Below, piece by piece: positions 18,627 through 25,441 of a stretch of 64,000 nucleotides of DNA (positions are counted from its first letter, which is position 1; every line of letters starts with the position of its first letter). Both the position numbers and the translations under genes were made by a program. The notes under the pieces are model-generated. The model was given only the letters and a program-made list of their open reading frames with translations. It did not search any database and was not told the DNA's origin. Source of the stretch: Lacunisphaera limnophila (lineage in GTDB: Bacteria > Verrucomicrobiota > Verrucomicrobiia > Opitutales > Opitutaceae); the NCBI RefSeq assembly GCF_001746835.1, contig NZ_CP016094.1, forward strand, positions 1,054,001 through 1,118,000. Reading direction: 5' to 3'.

Positions 18627-19523
18627 TCAGCGCAGCGCCTGCACGATGATCGTGAGGTTGTGCCGCATCAGCGCCTCGTAGGTCTGGGCCTCGTCCGCGC
18701 CCAGGCCGTCGGCGTGGAGCGTGCCGCCGAGCCGGACCCCGGTTTCGCGGATCACGGCCTCGACGAGGCGGTTTTGCGACGAACTCTCGGCGAACACGGC
18801 CTTGATCCGATGCCGCCGGATCAAGTCGATGATGCGCGCCAGCTGGCGCGCATCCGCCTCCTCCGCCGTGCTCAGCCCGATCAGCGGATGGACCGCAAAC
18901 CCATGCTCGCGGGCCAGGTAGCCGAAGGCGTCGTGCGTGGTCACCAGGTGACGGCGGTCCGACGGCAGTCCCGCCACCAGGGCGACGGACCACTCCCGCA
19001 GCTCCTCGAGACGCGCGCGATACGCCGCCGCGTTGCGGGCGAATTCCTCCGCCCGGGCCGGCCGGAGCCGGGACATTTCCCCGGCGACCACCTCCACCGC
19101 CGCCTGCACCTGGGTCAGGCCGTGCCACCAATGGGGATCGGGTTCTTCGGCGATCTGCCGGAAGTCGGGGCCGTGTGGAACCGCGCCTTGAAGGAGGCCG
19201 GGCAGCCGCGGACCCACCTCAATCAACCGGCCGGGAACGACCACCGCACCGAGGCGGTTCAGGTAGGTTTCCAAACCCAGACCACCGGCCAGCACGAGGT
19301 CGGCTTGCTCCAGCAGCCGCATATCGGCCGGCGTTGGCTCGAAAAGATGCGGATCGACGCCCGGCCGGACGAGCCCGGTGACCTCGACCCGGGATCCGCC
19401 CACCGAACGGACAATCTCCGTGAGCACCGTGTGCAAACTGACCACGCGCAGCGGCGCGACGGGCGATTCCGAACGCAATGAGCCGGCCAAAGCCAGACCA
19501 AGAATAAATAGACGCAGGATCAT
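18627..19523 (-). CDS. znuA: Zinc/manganese ABC transporter substrate-binding protein (ZnuA-like)
   Basis: 298 residues from the ATG at 19523 with a signal peptide. The four expected metal ligands of cluster A-I binding proteins are visible: His59 in DPHLFEPTP, His131 in DPHWWH, His197 in TTHDAFGY and Glu246 in FAESSSQNR. The acidic His loop of many ZnuA proteins is short here, reduced to the VPHGPDF to PDPHWWH region. Three His plus one carboxylate suits Zn2+ or Mn2+. It delivers the metal to the permease. It follows the methyltransferase by 10 bp, so the importer is embedded in the operon that starts with a COG0523 GTPase. Confidence 0.9.
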   Translation of the reverse strand: MILRLFILGLALAGSLRSESPVAPLRVVSLHTVLTEIVRSVGGSRVEVTGLVRPGVDPHLFEPTPADMRLLEQADLVLAGGLGLETYLNRLGAVVVPGRLIEVGPRLPGLLQGAVPHGPDFRQIAEEPDPHWWHGLTQVQAAVEVVAGEMSRLRPARAEEFARNAAAYRARLEELREWSVALVAGLPSDRRHLVTTHDAFGYLAREHGFAVHPLIGLSTAEEADARQLARIIDLIRRHRIKAVFAESSSQNRLVEAVIRETGVRLGGTLHADGLGADEAQTYEALMRHNLTIIVQALR

Positions 19524-19533
19524 GAGAAAGGGC

Positions 19534-20244
19534 TCAAGGCAGGATGGACTTGCGCCGCGCAAACCAGGCATGGATCAGAAGAGACTGGGAAATACGCACC
19601 GGCCGGTCGAAACCGGCTTCGACCAGCAGGGCTTCCATCACCGGCGCGGCCAACAGCGCCATGTCATGCTCATAGGTGGCAAACATGGCCTGAATCTGGG
19701 CCTCGCTCGCCCCGACATGCCGCATCATCTGCGACCAGACACCGAGCAAACGTTCGTGCTGCCCATCTGGCGCGGTGATCAGATCGGCCGTGATGAGCAG
19801 GCCGTCGGGCCGCAGGCGCCGCGCGATTTCGCGGAAGAACTCCGTGCGCCGCGCCCGGTCGGTGATGAATTGAGAAACGAGGACCGAGGTGGCCGCGTCG
19901 AAAGGCTCCCCCGCTGGCACTTCGTGGATGAAGCAGGAATGAAACTCGCAGCGGTCGGCGACGCCCGCCTCGGCCGCCTTCCGCCGGCAGACGTCCAGCA
20001 TGGGCGCGGAGGGATCGACCGCGACGAAGCGCCAGCCCGGAAAGAACCGGGCCAGCGCGAGCAGCTCCGCCCCGGTGCCGACACCCACGCAGAGCACGCG
20101 CGCGGCGGCGGGCAGCTGCTGCAGCACGAACCGCATCTGCAAGTGCAGGCTGTCACGCAACGGCGCCAGCGGCGCCCAGCGGTCGTCGTAGACCGCCGCG
20201 TGCTGCGCGTCAAAGGCGTTGGGTGAGGAACACGATTGGCTCAT
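19534..20244 (-). CDS. Class I SAM-dependent methyltransferase
   Basis: 236 residues from the ATG at 20244; an in-frame TTG at 20274 would add ten. Motif I is VLCVGVGTGAELL with the acidic end of strand 2 in FVAVDPS and a later ATSVLVSQFI. The C-terminal half is helical and ends near a basic ARRKS. The substrate is unknown. Its place between the small COG0523-linked gene and znuA implies a role in metal starvation. It could modify a metallophore, tRNA or protein, but nothing in the sequence selects among these. It is not a nicotianamine-synthase-like protein. Confidence 0.85.
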   Translation of the reverse strand: MSQSCSSPNAFDAQHAAVYDDRWAPLAPLRDSLHLQMRFVLQQLPAAARVLCVGVGTGAELLALARFFPGWRFVAVDPSAPMLDVCRRKAAEAGVADRCEFHSCFIHEVPAGEPFDAATSVLVSQFITDRARRTEFFREIARRLRPDGLLITADLITAPDGQHERLLGVWSQMMRHVGASEAQIQAMFATYEHDMALLAAPVMEALLVEAGFDRPVRISQSLLIHAWFARRKSILP

Positions 20245-20283
20245 GGAATGGTAAGCAACAGACGGGGAATGCAAAGGAAAGCC

Positions 20284-20508
20284 TCAGGCGAGGCCCAGCT
20301 CCCGCTGCGCCTGGGAAAACCAGACGAGCAGGTTGCGATGATGCGCCTCGCCGTAGAGGCGGCGCAGCTCGCGCGTGTGCGGATCATTCGTGTCGTTCAG
20401 GGCGGCGAGCCGGGCGGTCACAAAGGCGGGGGACAGTTCAATCCCGCACTTCACGGTGATGCAGTGCCGCCAGCCGGCGTAGGTGGAGGGGATGATTTCG
20501 TCGTTCAT
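20284..20508 (-). CDS. Small conserved-looking protein linked to the COG0523 GTPase
   Basis: 74 residues, soluble, with no signal. It begins MNDEIIPSTYAGWRHCITVKC; the two cysteines five residues apart, a later HHR and several tryptophans give possible metal ligands. The rest is helical (AFVTARLAALND, HTRELRRLYGEAHH). It is separated from the GTPase stop by 8 bp and shares its codon use, so it is a real translationally coupled gene. I do not know a named family. It could be a client or partner of the GTPase. Confidence 0.7.
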   Translation of the reverse strand: MNDEIIPSTYAGWRHCITVKCGIELSPAFVTARLAALNDTNDPHTRELRRLYGEAHHRNLLVWFSQAQRELGLA

Positions 20509-20516
20509 GGTTGGTT

Positions 20517-21761
20517 TCACTCCCATTTCGGGAACGGATCCTCGTAGGCGGACCAACGGCGGGGGCCGCGGGCAAATTCGTCGTCGGTGAGCAGGCAGGC
20601 GTCGAGCTGGGCGGTGAGCGCGGCCCGGTCCATGGCGTCGGTGCCAATGAACACGATCTCCTGGCGCCGATCGCCATAGGGTTCGTGCCATTTCAACTGG
20701 ATCGAGTTCAGCGATGCCGGCGAGGCCGGCCACTCGTTTTTCGGGGTGTCGGCCCACCAGTTGCCGATCTGCTCCACCCGTCGGATGCCGCCCGCCTGCG
20801 ACCACTCCCCCACCCACGCCATGCGCGTGGCCAGCCAGAAGAAACCCTTCGAGCGGATGACGTTCGCCGGCGCCCTCGAGGCCCAGGCATGGAAACGGGC
20901 CGGATGAAACGGCCGGCGGGCGCGATAGACAAAGCTGTTGATGCCGTATTCCTCCGTCTCGGGATGGACCTGCCCGCGCAGCGTCCGCAGCCAGAGCGGA
21001 AACTTGCTGGCGTGCTCCATCGAGAAACGGCGGGAATTGACGATTTCGCGCACCGGCACGCGGCCGTGCTCGGCGAAAAGGAAGTGCGCGTCGGGATTGA
21101 GCGTGCGGACCAGGTGCGTCACGAGCTCGAGCTCCTCCGGCTTCAGCAGGTCGCATTTGTTGAGGATGATCACGTCGGCAAACTCGATCTGCTCGGCGAG
21201 CAGCGTGGCCAGCGTGCGGGTGTCGCTGGCGTCGGTGGCCTGGCCGCGCTGGAAGAGCGAATCGTCGGAGCAGTAGTCCTTGAGGAAATGGTAGCCGTCC
21301 ACGACGGTCACCATCGTGTCGAGGCGGGCGACGTCGCCGAGGCTGACGCCGTCCTCGCCGGCAAAGGTGAAGGTCTCGGCCACGGGCAGCGGCTCGGCGA
21401 CGCCGGTGGACTCGATGACGAGGTAGTCGAAACGGCCTTCCTTCGCGAGGCGGGCGACCTCGACGAGCAGGTCCTCGCGCAGGGTGCAGCAGATGCAACC
21501 GTTGGAGAGTTCGACGATCTTTTCGCTGCGCTGGGCGACGGCCGCGGCGCCCTTGCCCACCAGCGCGGCGTCGATGTTCACCTCGGCCATGTCGTTCACG
21601 ATGAGCGCCACGCGCAGTCCCTCGCGGTTGGCGAGGATGTGGTTGAGGAGGGTCGTTTTGCCGGCGCCGAGGAAGCCGGAAAGCACGGTGACGGGGAGGC
21701 GGCGGTCGGTGGTTTCGACCTCCATTACGCCCGTGGCAGCGGAAGGATTGGGGGGATTCAT
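20517..21761 (-). CDS. COG0523 zinc-chaperone GTPase, first gene of the island operon
   Basis: 414 residues from the ATG at 21761. P-loop GFLGAGKTT (29-37), metal motif GCICC (88-92), [10 protein letters not shown], and NKCD (201-204) define the COG0523 G3E GTPases. The C-terminal half has the conserved [13 protein letters not shown] and ending FPKWE seen in the YciC/ZigA-like branch, which is typically induced by zinc shortage. It is predicted to hand zinc to a client under limitation. A nearly leaderless promoter with the 16-bp island element lies directly in front, back to back with the one for the ThrRS-like gene. Confidence 0.93.
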   Translation of the reverse strand: MNPPNPSAATGVMEVETTDRRLPVTVLSGFLGAGKTTLLNHILANREGLRVALIVNDMAEVNIDAALVGKGAAAVAQRSEKIVELSNGCICCTLREDLLVEVARLAKEGRFDYLVIESTGVAEPLPVAETFTFAGEDGVSLGDVARLDTMVTVVDGYHFLKDYCSDDSLFQRGQATDASDTRTLATLLAEQIEFADVIILNKCDLLKPEELELVTHLVRTLNPDAHFLFAEHGRVPVREIVNSRRFSMEHASKFPLWLRTLRGQVHPETEEYGINSFVYRARRPFHPARFHAWASRAPANVIRSKGFFWLATRMAWVGEWSQAGGIRRVEQIGNWWADTPKNEWPASPASLNSIQLKWHEPYGDRRQEIVFIGTDAMDRAALTAQLDACLLTDDEFARGPRRWSAYEDPFPKWE

Positions 21762-21776
21762 GCGGTGGGAACCTGG

Positions 21777-21796
21777 AGCATAGCAAAGTCGTCAAG
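21777..21796 (-). promoter_or_regulatory. Island element 1 with -10, driving the COG0523/znu operon
   Basis: On the minus strand CTTGACGACTTTGCTA (21796-21781) runs into TATGCT (21782-21777), a plausible -10. The ATG of the GTPase is 15 nt further on. No good -35 exists 17 bp upstream of the hexamer, so the element occupies the spacer region like an operator or activator site. The same 16 bp recur at 28147-28162, and with one change each at 21828-21843 and 31531-31546. Confidence 0.7.
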
Positions 21797-21827
21797 GGGG
21801 GTCGAACCGGCCGCCCGCGGCGGGGGG

Positions 21828-21847
21828 CTTGACGGCTTTGCTAGGGT
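21828..21847 (+). promoter_or_regulatory. Island element 2 with -10, driving the ThrRS-like gene
   Basis: CTTGACGGCTTTGCTA (21828-21843) differs by one base from element 1 and overlaps TAGGGT (21842-21847). The GTG start codon at 21854 begins six nucleotides after the hexamer, so transcription would start at or beside the start codon: a leaderless mRNA. Elements 1 and 2 lie 31 bp apart in opposite orientations, forming a divergent control region. Confidence 0.68.
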
Positions 21848-21853
21848 GGACGC

Positions 21854-22384
21854 GTGGAAACGAGTTTCATCACCCTGCACAAGGCCAAGCACCTGCTCTC
21901 GCATGTGCTGGTGGTGGCGGGCGCGCGCCGCTGGCCGCGGGCGCTGCTCGGGGAGAGCGGGGAGACGGCGACGGGGTTCTACGCCGACTTCGGCCTGATC
22001 GACCCGCCCGACGAGATCGAGCGGGGACTGTTGGCCGAGGAGATGGGGCGCGTGCTGGCGGGTTTTCAGATCTTCCGCGACGTGCAGCTCACGCCCCGCG
22101 AGGCCCGGGAGCGCTTTGCCGGCCAACCCTGGAAACAGCAGCAGGTGGCCGTGCTCGCGGAACTGGGCGAGCGCATCGGCTGCTACGAGCTCGACGGTTT
22201 TCTCGACGTCTGCGACTGCGCCATCAAGTCCCCCCGCGAATTGCGGGCCGTGCATCCGGAGAAGTTCCTGCTGACGGCCGCCGAGACCGTGCTCTGGCGC
22301 GACCGCACGGCCACGCGCCGCCTGGTGCGGATCACGGGCGAGATCTTCCCCGCTCCGCCACCTTGCGAGTGCTGCGTGCCGTGA
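21854..22384 (+). CDS. Free-standing threonyl-tRNA synthetase editing-like domain
   Basis: 176 residues. Although far shorter than ThrRS (~640), it reads along the N2 editing domain of bacterial ThrRS: HKAKHLL (9-15) matches HSAAHLL, GFYADFG matches the GFYYDF region, LTPREARERFAGQPWK matches the SREEA...PYK helix, and DGFLDVC matches DFVDLC. His9, His13 and Cys120 keep three editing-site ligands; the fourth, normally His in CRGPH, is Ile124. No catalytic or anticodon domain follows. The tail ends CECCVP, an unusual Cys cluster. GTG is the only start that keeps the HxxxH. Zur-controlled full-length ThrRS paralogues next to COG0523 genes are known in cyanobacteria; a stand-alone domain is different. 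Confidence 0.72.
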   Translation: METSFITLHKAKHLLSHVLVVAGARRWPRALLGESGETATGFYADFGLIDPPDEIERGLLAEEMGRVLAGFQIFRDVQLTPREARERFAGQPWKQQQVAVLAELGERIGCYELDGFLDVCDCAIKSPRELRAVHPEKFLLTAAETVLWRDRTATRRLVRITGEIFPAPPPCECCVP

Positions 22385-22413
22385 GCCAGCCACGGAGATG
22401 AAACTGCATGCGA

Positions 22414-23187
22414 TCATCTTGCTGATCTGAGTTCAAACCGCCCCAAGCGCTCCGAGAAAACCACCTCGCGGGTGTCGAAGGCGCGGCCGATGGCTCCGGC
22501 GGACACCAACTCAGGGGTCGTGCCCGTCACCAGTCCGCCCTGGCCGCCCAACAGCCAGATCGTGTCGGCCAGTTGCAGCGATAGATCAAGGTCGTGACTG
22601 GAGAGGATCACCGAGGCCCCAGATGTGCGCGCGTGCTCACGCAGCAGCGTCATCACCTCGACCCGTCCCGGCAGGTCGAGGAAGGCGGTGATTTCGTCCA
22701 GCAGCAGCAGCCGGGCGTCCTGCGCCATGGCCCGCGCAATCATCACGCGCTGGCGCTCGCCGTCGCTGAGGTCGTCGAAGAGCCGGCCGCGAAAGGCCGC
22801 CGCCCCCGCCCGGGCAAAGGCGGATGTGATGCGGGCGTGATCGTCCGCTGTTAGCCGCCCCGTCCAGCCGGTGAACGGCTGGCGTCCCAGGGCCACGACG
22901 TCGTCCGCGGTCAAACCGGGGCTGGAGGCCCGCTCGGTCAGGACCACGGCGATCCGCCTGGCCCGCTCGGCGGCGGGTAGGCGGTCGACCTCGTCGCCCT
23001 GCACTCGCACGCAGCCGGCCAGCGGCGGCAACAATCCTGCCAGCGTGCGCAGCAGCGTGGACTTGCCGGCGCCGTTGCGGCCGAGGACGCAGACAAAGCG
23101 TCCGGCTTCGGTGTGCAGCGACACCGGGGCAAGCACCGCGCCGCGCGCGCCGGGATAGCCAACGGATAAATCTGAGGTGGTGAGCAT
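22414..23187 (-). CDS. FecE/BtuD-type ABC transporter ATPase
   Basis: 257 residues from the ATG at 23187, overlapping the permease stop by one base (TGATG). Walker A GRNGAGKST, signature LSDGERQR, Walker B LLLLDEI and the switch histidine in SSHDLDLSL are all intact. The sequence is of the chelate/B12 importer ATPase class that pairs with FecCD permeases. It is the last gene of the small protein B operon and converges on the ThrRS-like gene with 29 bp between stops. Confidence 0.9.
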   Translation of the reverse strand: MLTTSDLSVGYPGARGAVLAPVSLHTEAGRFVCVLGRNGAGKSTLLRTLAGLLPPLAGCVRVQGDEVDRLPAAERARRIAVVLTERASSPGLTADDVVALGRQPFTGWTGRLTADDHARITSAFARAGAAAFRGRLFDDLSDGERQRVMIARAMAQDARLLLLDEITAFLDLPGRVEVMTLLREHARTSGASVILSSHDLDLSLQLADTIWLLGGQGGLVTGTTPELVSAGAIGRAFDTREVVFSERLGRFELRSAR

Positions 23188-24230
23188 CAGCGGCTTCCTC
23201 GCATTGACGGAGAATAGATCAGGAGGGCGATCACCACCGGGGCCCCGACGATGGCGAGCACCGCGTTGAGGTGCAGGAAGTGTTGCGGCCAGGGCAGGTG
23301 CACGACGAGGTCCGCCGCGAGGGCCAGCGCCGCGCCGGCGAGGGCCGCCAGCGGGAGCAGCGAGCCCACCCTCGCTGTGCCCGCAAGGGCCCGCGCAAAG
23401 TGCGGCACAATCAAGCCGACAAAGGTCACCGGCCCACAATAGGCCGTCACCGGTGCCACGAGCAGGACCGCCGCCGCCAGCGTGCCGACGCGCACCCGGC
23501 CAAGATCCACGCCCAACGATCGCGCATAGGTCTCGCCCAGCAGGAGCGACGTCAGCGGCTTGGCCACGAGCACCGCGCCGATCAGGCCGAGCACCACCGG
23601 CGCGGCGAGCACGGGCAGCTCACCGGTCGTCACCCCGGCGAAATTACCGTCGTTCCAGCCGGAATAGATCCGGCCGCCGGCGCGGCTGGCGAAGTGCATG
23701 ATCACACTCACGAGTCCCTGCGACGTGAACCACGTCATCAGGCCGACCACGAGGAGCGACACCGTATTCAGTCGCCGTCCGAGCATCAGCATCAGCGAGG
23801 CGGCGACCGCGACCCCGATCCCGGCGGCCACGGTAAGACTCAGGCCCTGGAAGGCCCCGAGAAACGACAACGCCGCCGGCCCGGCGAAGGCCGCCGCCGC
23901 GACGGCCAGCGCCACGCCAAGTTGGCCGCCAGCCGTAAGCCCGAGCGACCACGGATCGGCCATCGGGTTGCGAAACAACGCTTGCATCAGGACCCCACCG
24001 ACCCCGAGCGCCGCTCCGGCGAGCAACGCGGTGGCGATGCGCGGCAACCGGATCTCCCGCACAATTTGCCGGGAGATGTCGTCCCGCTCCGGTGAGAAAA
24101 GGGCCGACCCAATCTCCCCGGGCGGCAACCACACGTGCCCAATGGCCAGCGCGAGATAGCCAAGCACGAGCACGAGTGCCACTAGGCCGGCACTTCCGGC
24201 CACGACGCGTTTGTTTGTTATTCCGGTCAT
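23187..24230 (-). CDS. FecCD/BtuC-family ABC transporter permease
   Basis: 347 residues with about ten hydrophobic segments. RLPRIATALLAGAALGVGG followed by LFRNPMADPWSLGLTAGGQLG is the family signature, and GPVTFVGLIVPHFAR near residue 265 is the conserved cytoplasmic coupling region. FecCD permeases import iron- or zinc-chelates, heme or cobalamin. The ATG overlaps the binding-protein stop by 4 bp. It belongs to an operon headed by the island element and a TonB receptor, an arrangement like zinc-responsive TonB-FecBCD operons known in Pseudomonas. Confidence 0.92.
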   Translation of the reverse strand: MTGITNKRVVAGSAGLVALVLVLGYLALAIGHVWLPPGEIGSALFSPERDDISRQIVREIRLPRIATALLAGAALGVGGVLMQALFRNPMADPWSLGLTAGGQLGVALAVAAAAFAGPAALSFLGAFQGLSLTVAAGIGVAVAASLMLMLGRRLNTVSLLVVGLMTWFTSQGLVSVIMHFASRAGGRIYSGWNDGNFAGVTTGELPVLAAPVVLGLIGAVLVAKPLTSLLLGETYARSLGVDLGRVRVGTLAAAVLLVAPVTAYCGPVTFVGLIVPHFARALAGTARVGSLLPLAALAGAALALAADLVVHLPWPQHFLHLNAVLAIVGAPVVIALLIYSPSMRGSR

Positions 24231-25441
24231 GGGGACGAGGCGACAGTGCGCACGGGTTCGAGATAGCGGAAAGGTTCCGGCCGCAGTTCCGGGTGCAGCG
24301 CCTTGATGATGTCGCCCAGCAGGTAGTCCGGGCGCAGAATGCCGATCTCGTAGATCTCGTAGGCATCGCGTTCCCGCTTCTGGCGTCCGGTCACGGCAAA
24401 GACCCGGCCCTCCCGCCAAGCCTTGAAGCGCCGCAAGACGCGCTCGTCCGGATAAGCCTTCGAATGCGGGTCGCCGCTTACCCAGACATCAGCCTCCGTC
24501 CCCTGGCGCAGCAACGCCTCGGTTGAAAGCCATGAGAAGTTGTCCCGCCTCAGGTCGTCGGACTCACCGAGCAGCAGTTCGGCATGGGCGTCGTGGATCT
24601 GGTGCGCATCGGCGTTCCGCACGGTGACCGCCCACTTGTCACCTGCTCCAGGCCAGGCCCAGAGCAGGCGCTGGCGAGGCTGGGTGGCAGCCAGCGCCTT
24701 GAGGCGCGCATACTCGGAGTCGACTTCGGCGACGAAATGTTCCGCCTCGGCCTCGCGGCCGGTGAGCAGGCCGACGAGGCGAACGTATTCCGTCCGGCCG
24801 AGGCAGGTCGGCTCCGCCTCGACGAACATGGGCACGACCGGAATGCCTAACGCCTGGAGCCTTGGGATGGACTCGGCGTGGGAAATATCGCCCAGAGCCA
24901 TTAGAAACACCTCCGGCCGCGCCGCCACGAGCGCGTCCATCACCGGCGGGCTGTGCCAGCCATAGCCGACCTGAGCGAGTTCGCCGGATTTTACCCGCGC
25001 ATGAATCGCATCGTCATAGGAGAACGTGCCGCCGACGGCCACGAGCCGGTCGGCCACGCCGAGTACGTTCAGCATGGCCTCGTGCGAGGTGTAGTTTACG
25101 GCCACGCGCCGCACCGGGGTGCGGATGATCGGCGCACCAGCGAGATCGGGCGGCAACGCGGGGAGCGTGGCCTCGCGCGGCACCAGGATGAGCCGGGCGG
25201 TCTGTTCCTGCCCGCCGGCAGCGGCTCCCCAACTCACGATCGAGGCGCGCAGGGTCACCACGCGATATCCGGCTCCCTCCTCAACCGTGAAGGTGCGCGC
25301 ATGCCGGAGCGGCAGCACTGTGTGTGTCGACGCGACCGCGGCCACGGCGCCAGGCTCGGGCGCACGCCCGCAGCCCGCCGCGACCAGCAGGATCGCGGCG
25401 AGGATGCCCGGAAGGAAGGGAGCGGTGCGCTCAGAACGCAT
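24227..25441 (-). CDS. FepB/BtuF-like lipoprotein, substrate-binding protein of the FecCD importer
   Basis: 404 residues. The signal ends in the lipobox LVAAGC (Cys24). The mature protein has two lobes: RVAVNYTSHEAMLNVLGVADRLVAVGG opens the N-lobe, and the C-lobe follows the RLLWAWPGAGDKWAVTV region, the layout of class III binding proteins. It is longer than BtuF (~250) and resembles the larger metal-chelate binders. Several His (HSPPVMD, HQIHDAHAE) could contribute to metal recognition. Its start overlaps the end of receptor B by 11 bp, so the pair is translationally coupled and likely shares a ligand. Confidence 0.87.
   Translation of the reverse strand: MRSERTAPFLPGILAAILLVAAGCGRAPEPGAVAAVASTHTVLPLRHARTFTVEEGAGYRVVTLRASIVSWGAAAGGQEQTARLILVPREATLPALPPDLAGAPIIRTPVRRVAVNYTSHEAMLNVLGVADRLVAVGGTFSYDDAIHARVKSGELAQVGYGWHSPPVMDALVAARPEVFLMALGDISHAESIPRLQALGIPVVPMFVEAEPTCLGRTEYVRLVGLLTGREAEAEHFVAEVDSEYARLKALAATQPRQRLLWAWPGAGDKWAVTVRNADAHQIHDAHAELLLGESDDLRRDNFSWLSTEALLRQGTEADVWVSGDPHSKAYPDERVLRRFKAWREGRVFAVTGRQKRERDAYEIYEIGILRPDYLLGDIIKALHPELRPEPFRYLEPVRTVASSP

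Noticed and set aside
19534-20244. Methyltransferase as a nicotianamine-synthase-like zincophore enzyme
   Set aside because: Only generic class I SAM-binding motifs are visible, and no opine dehydrogenase gene is nearby.
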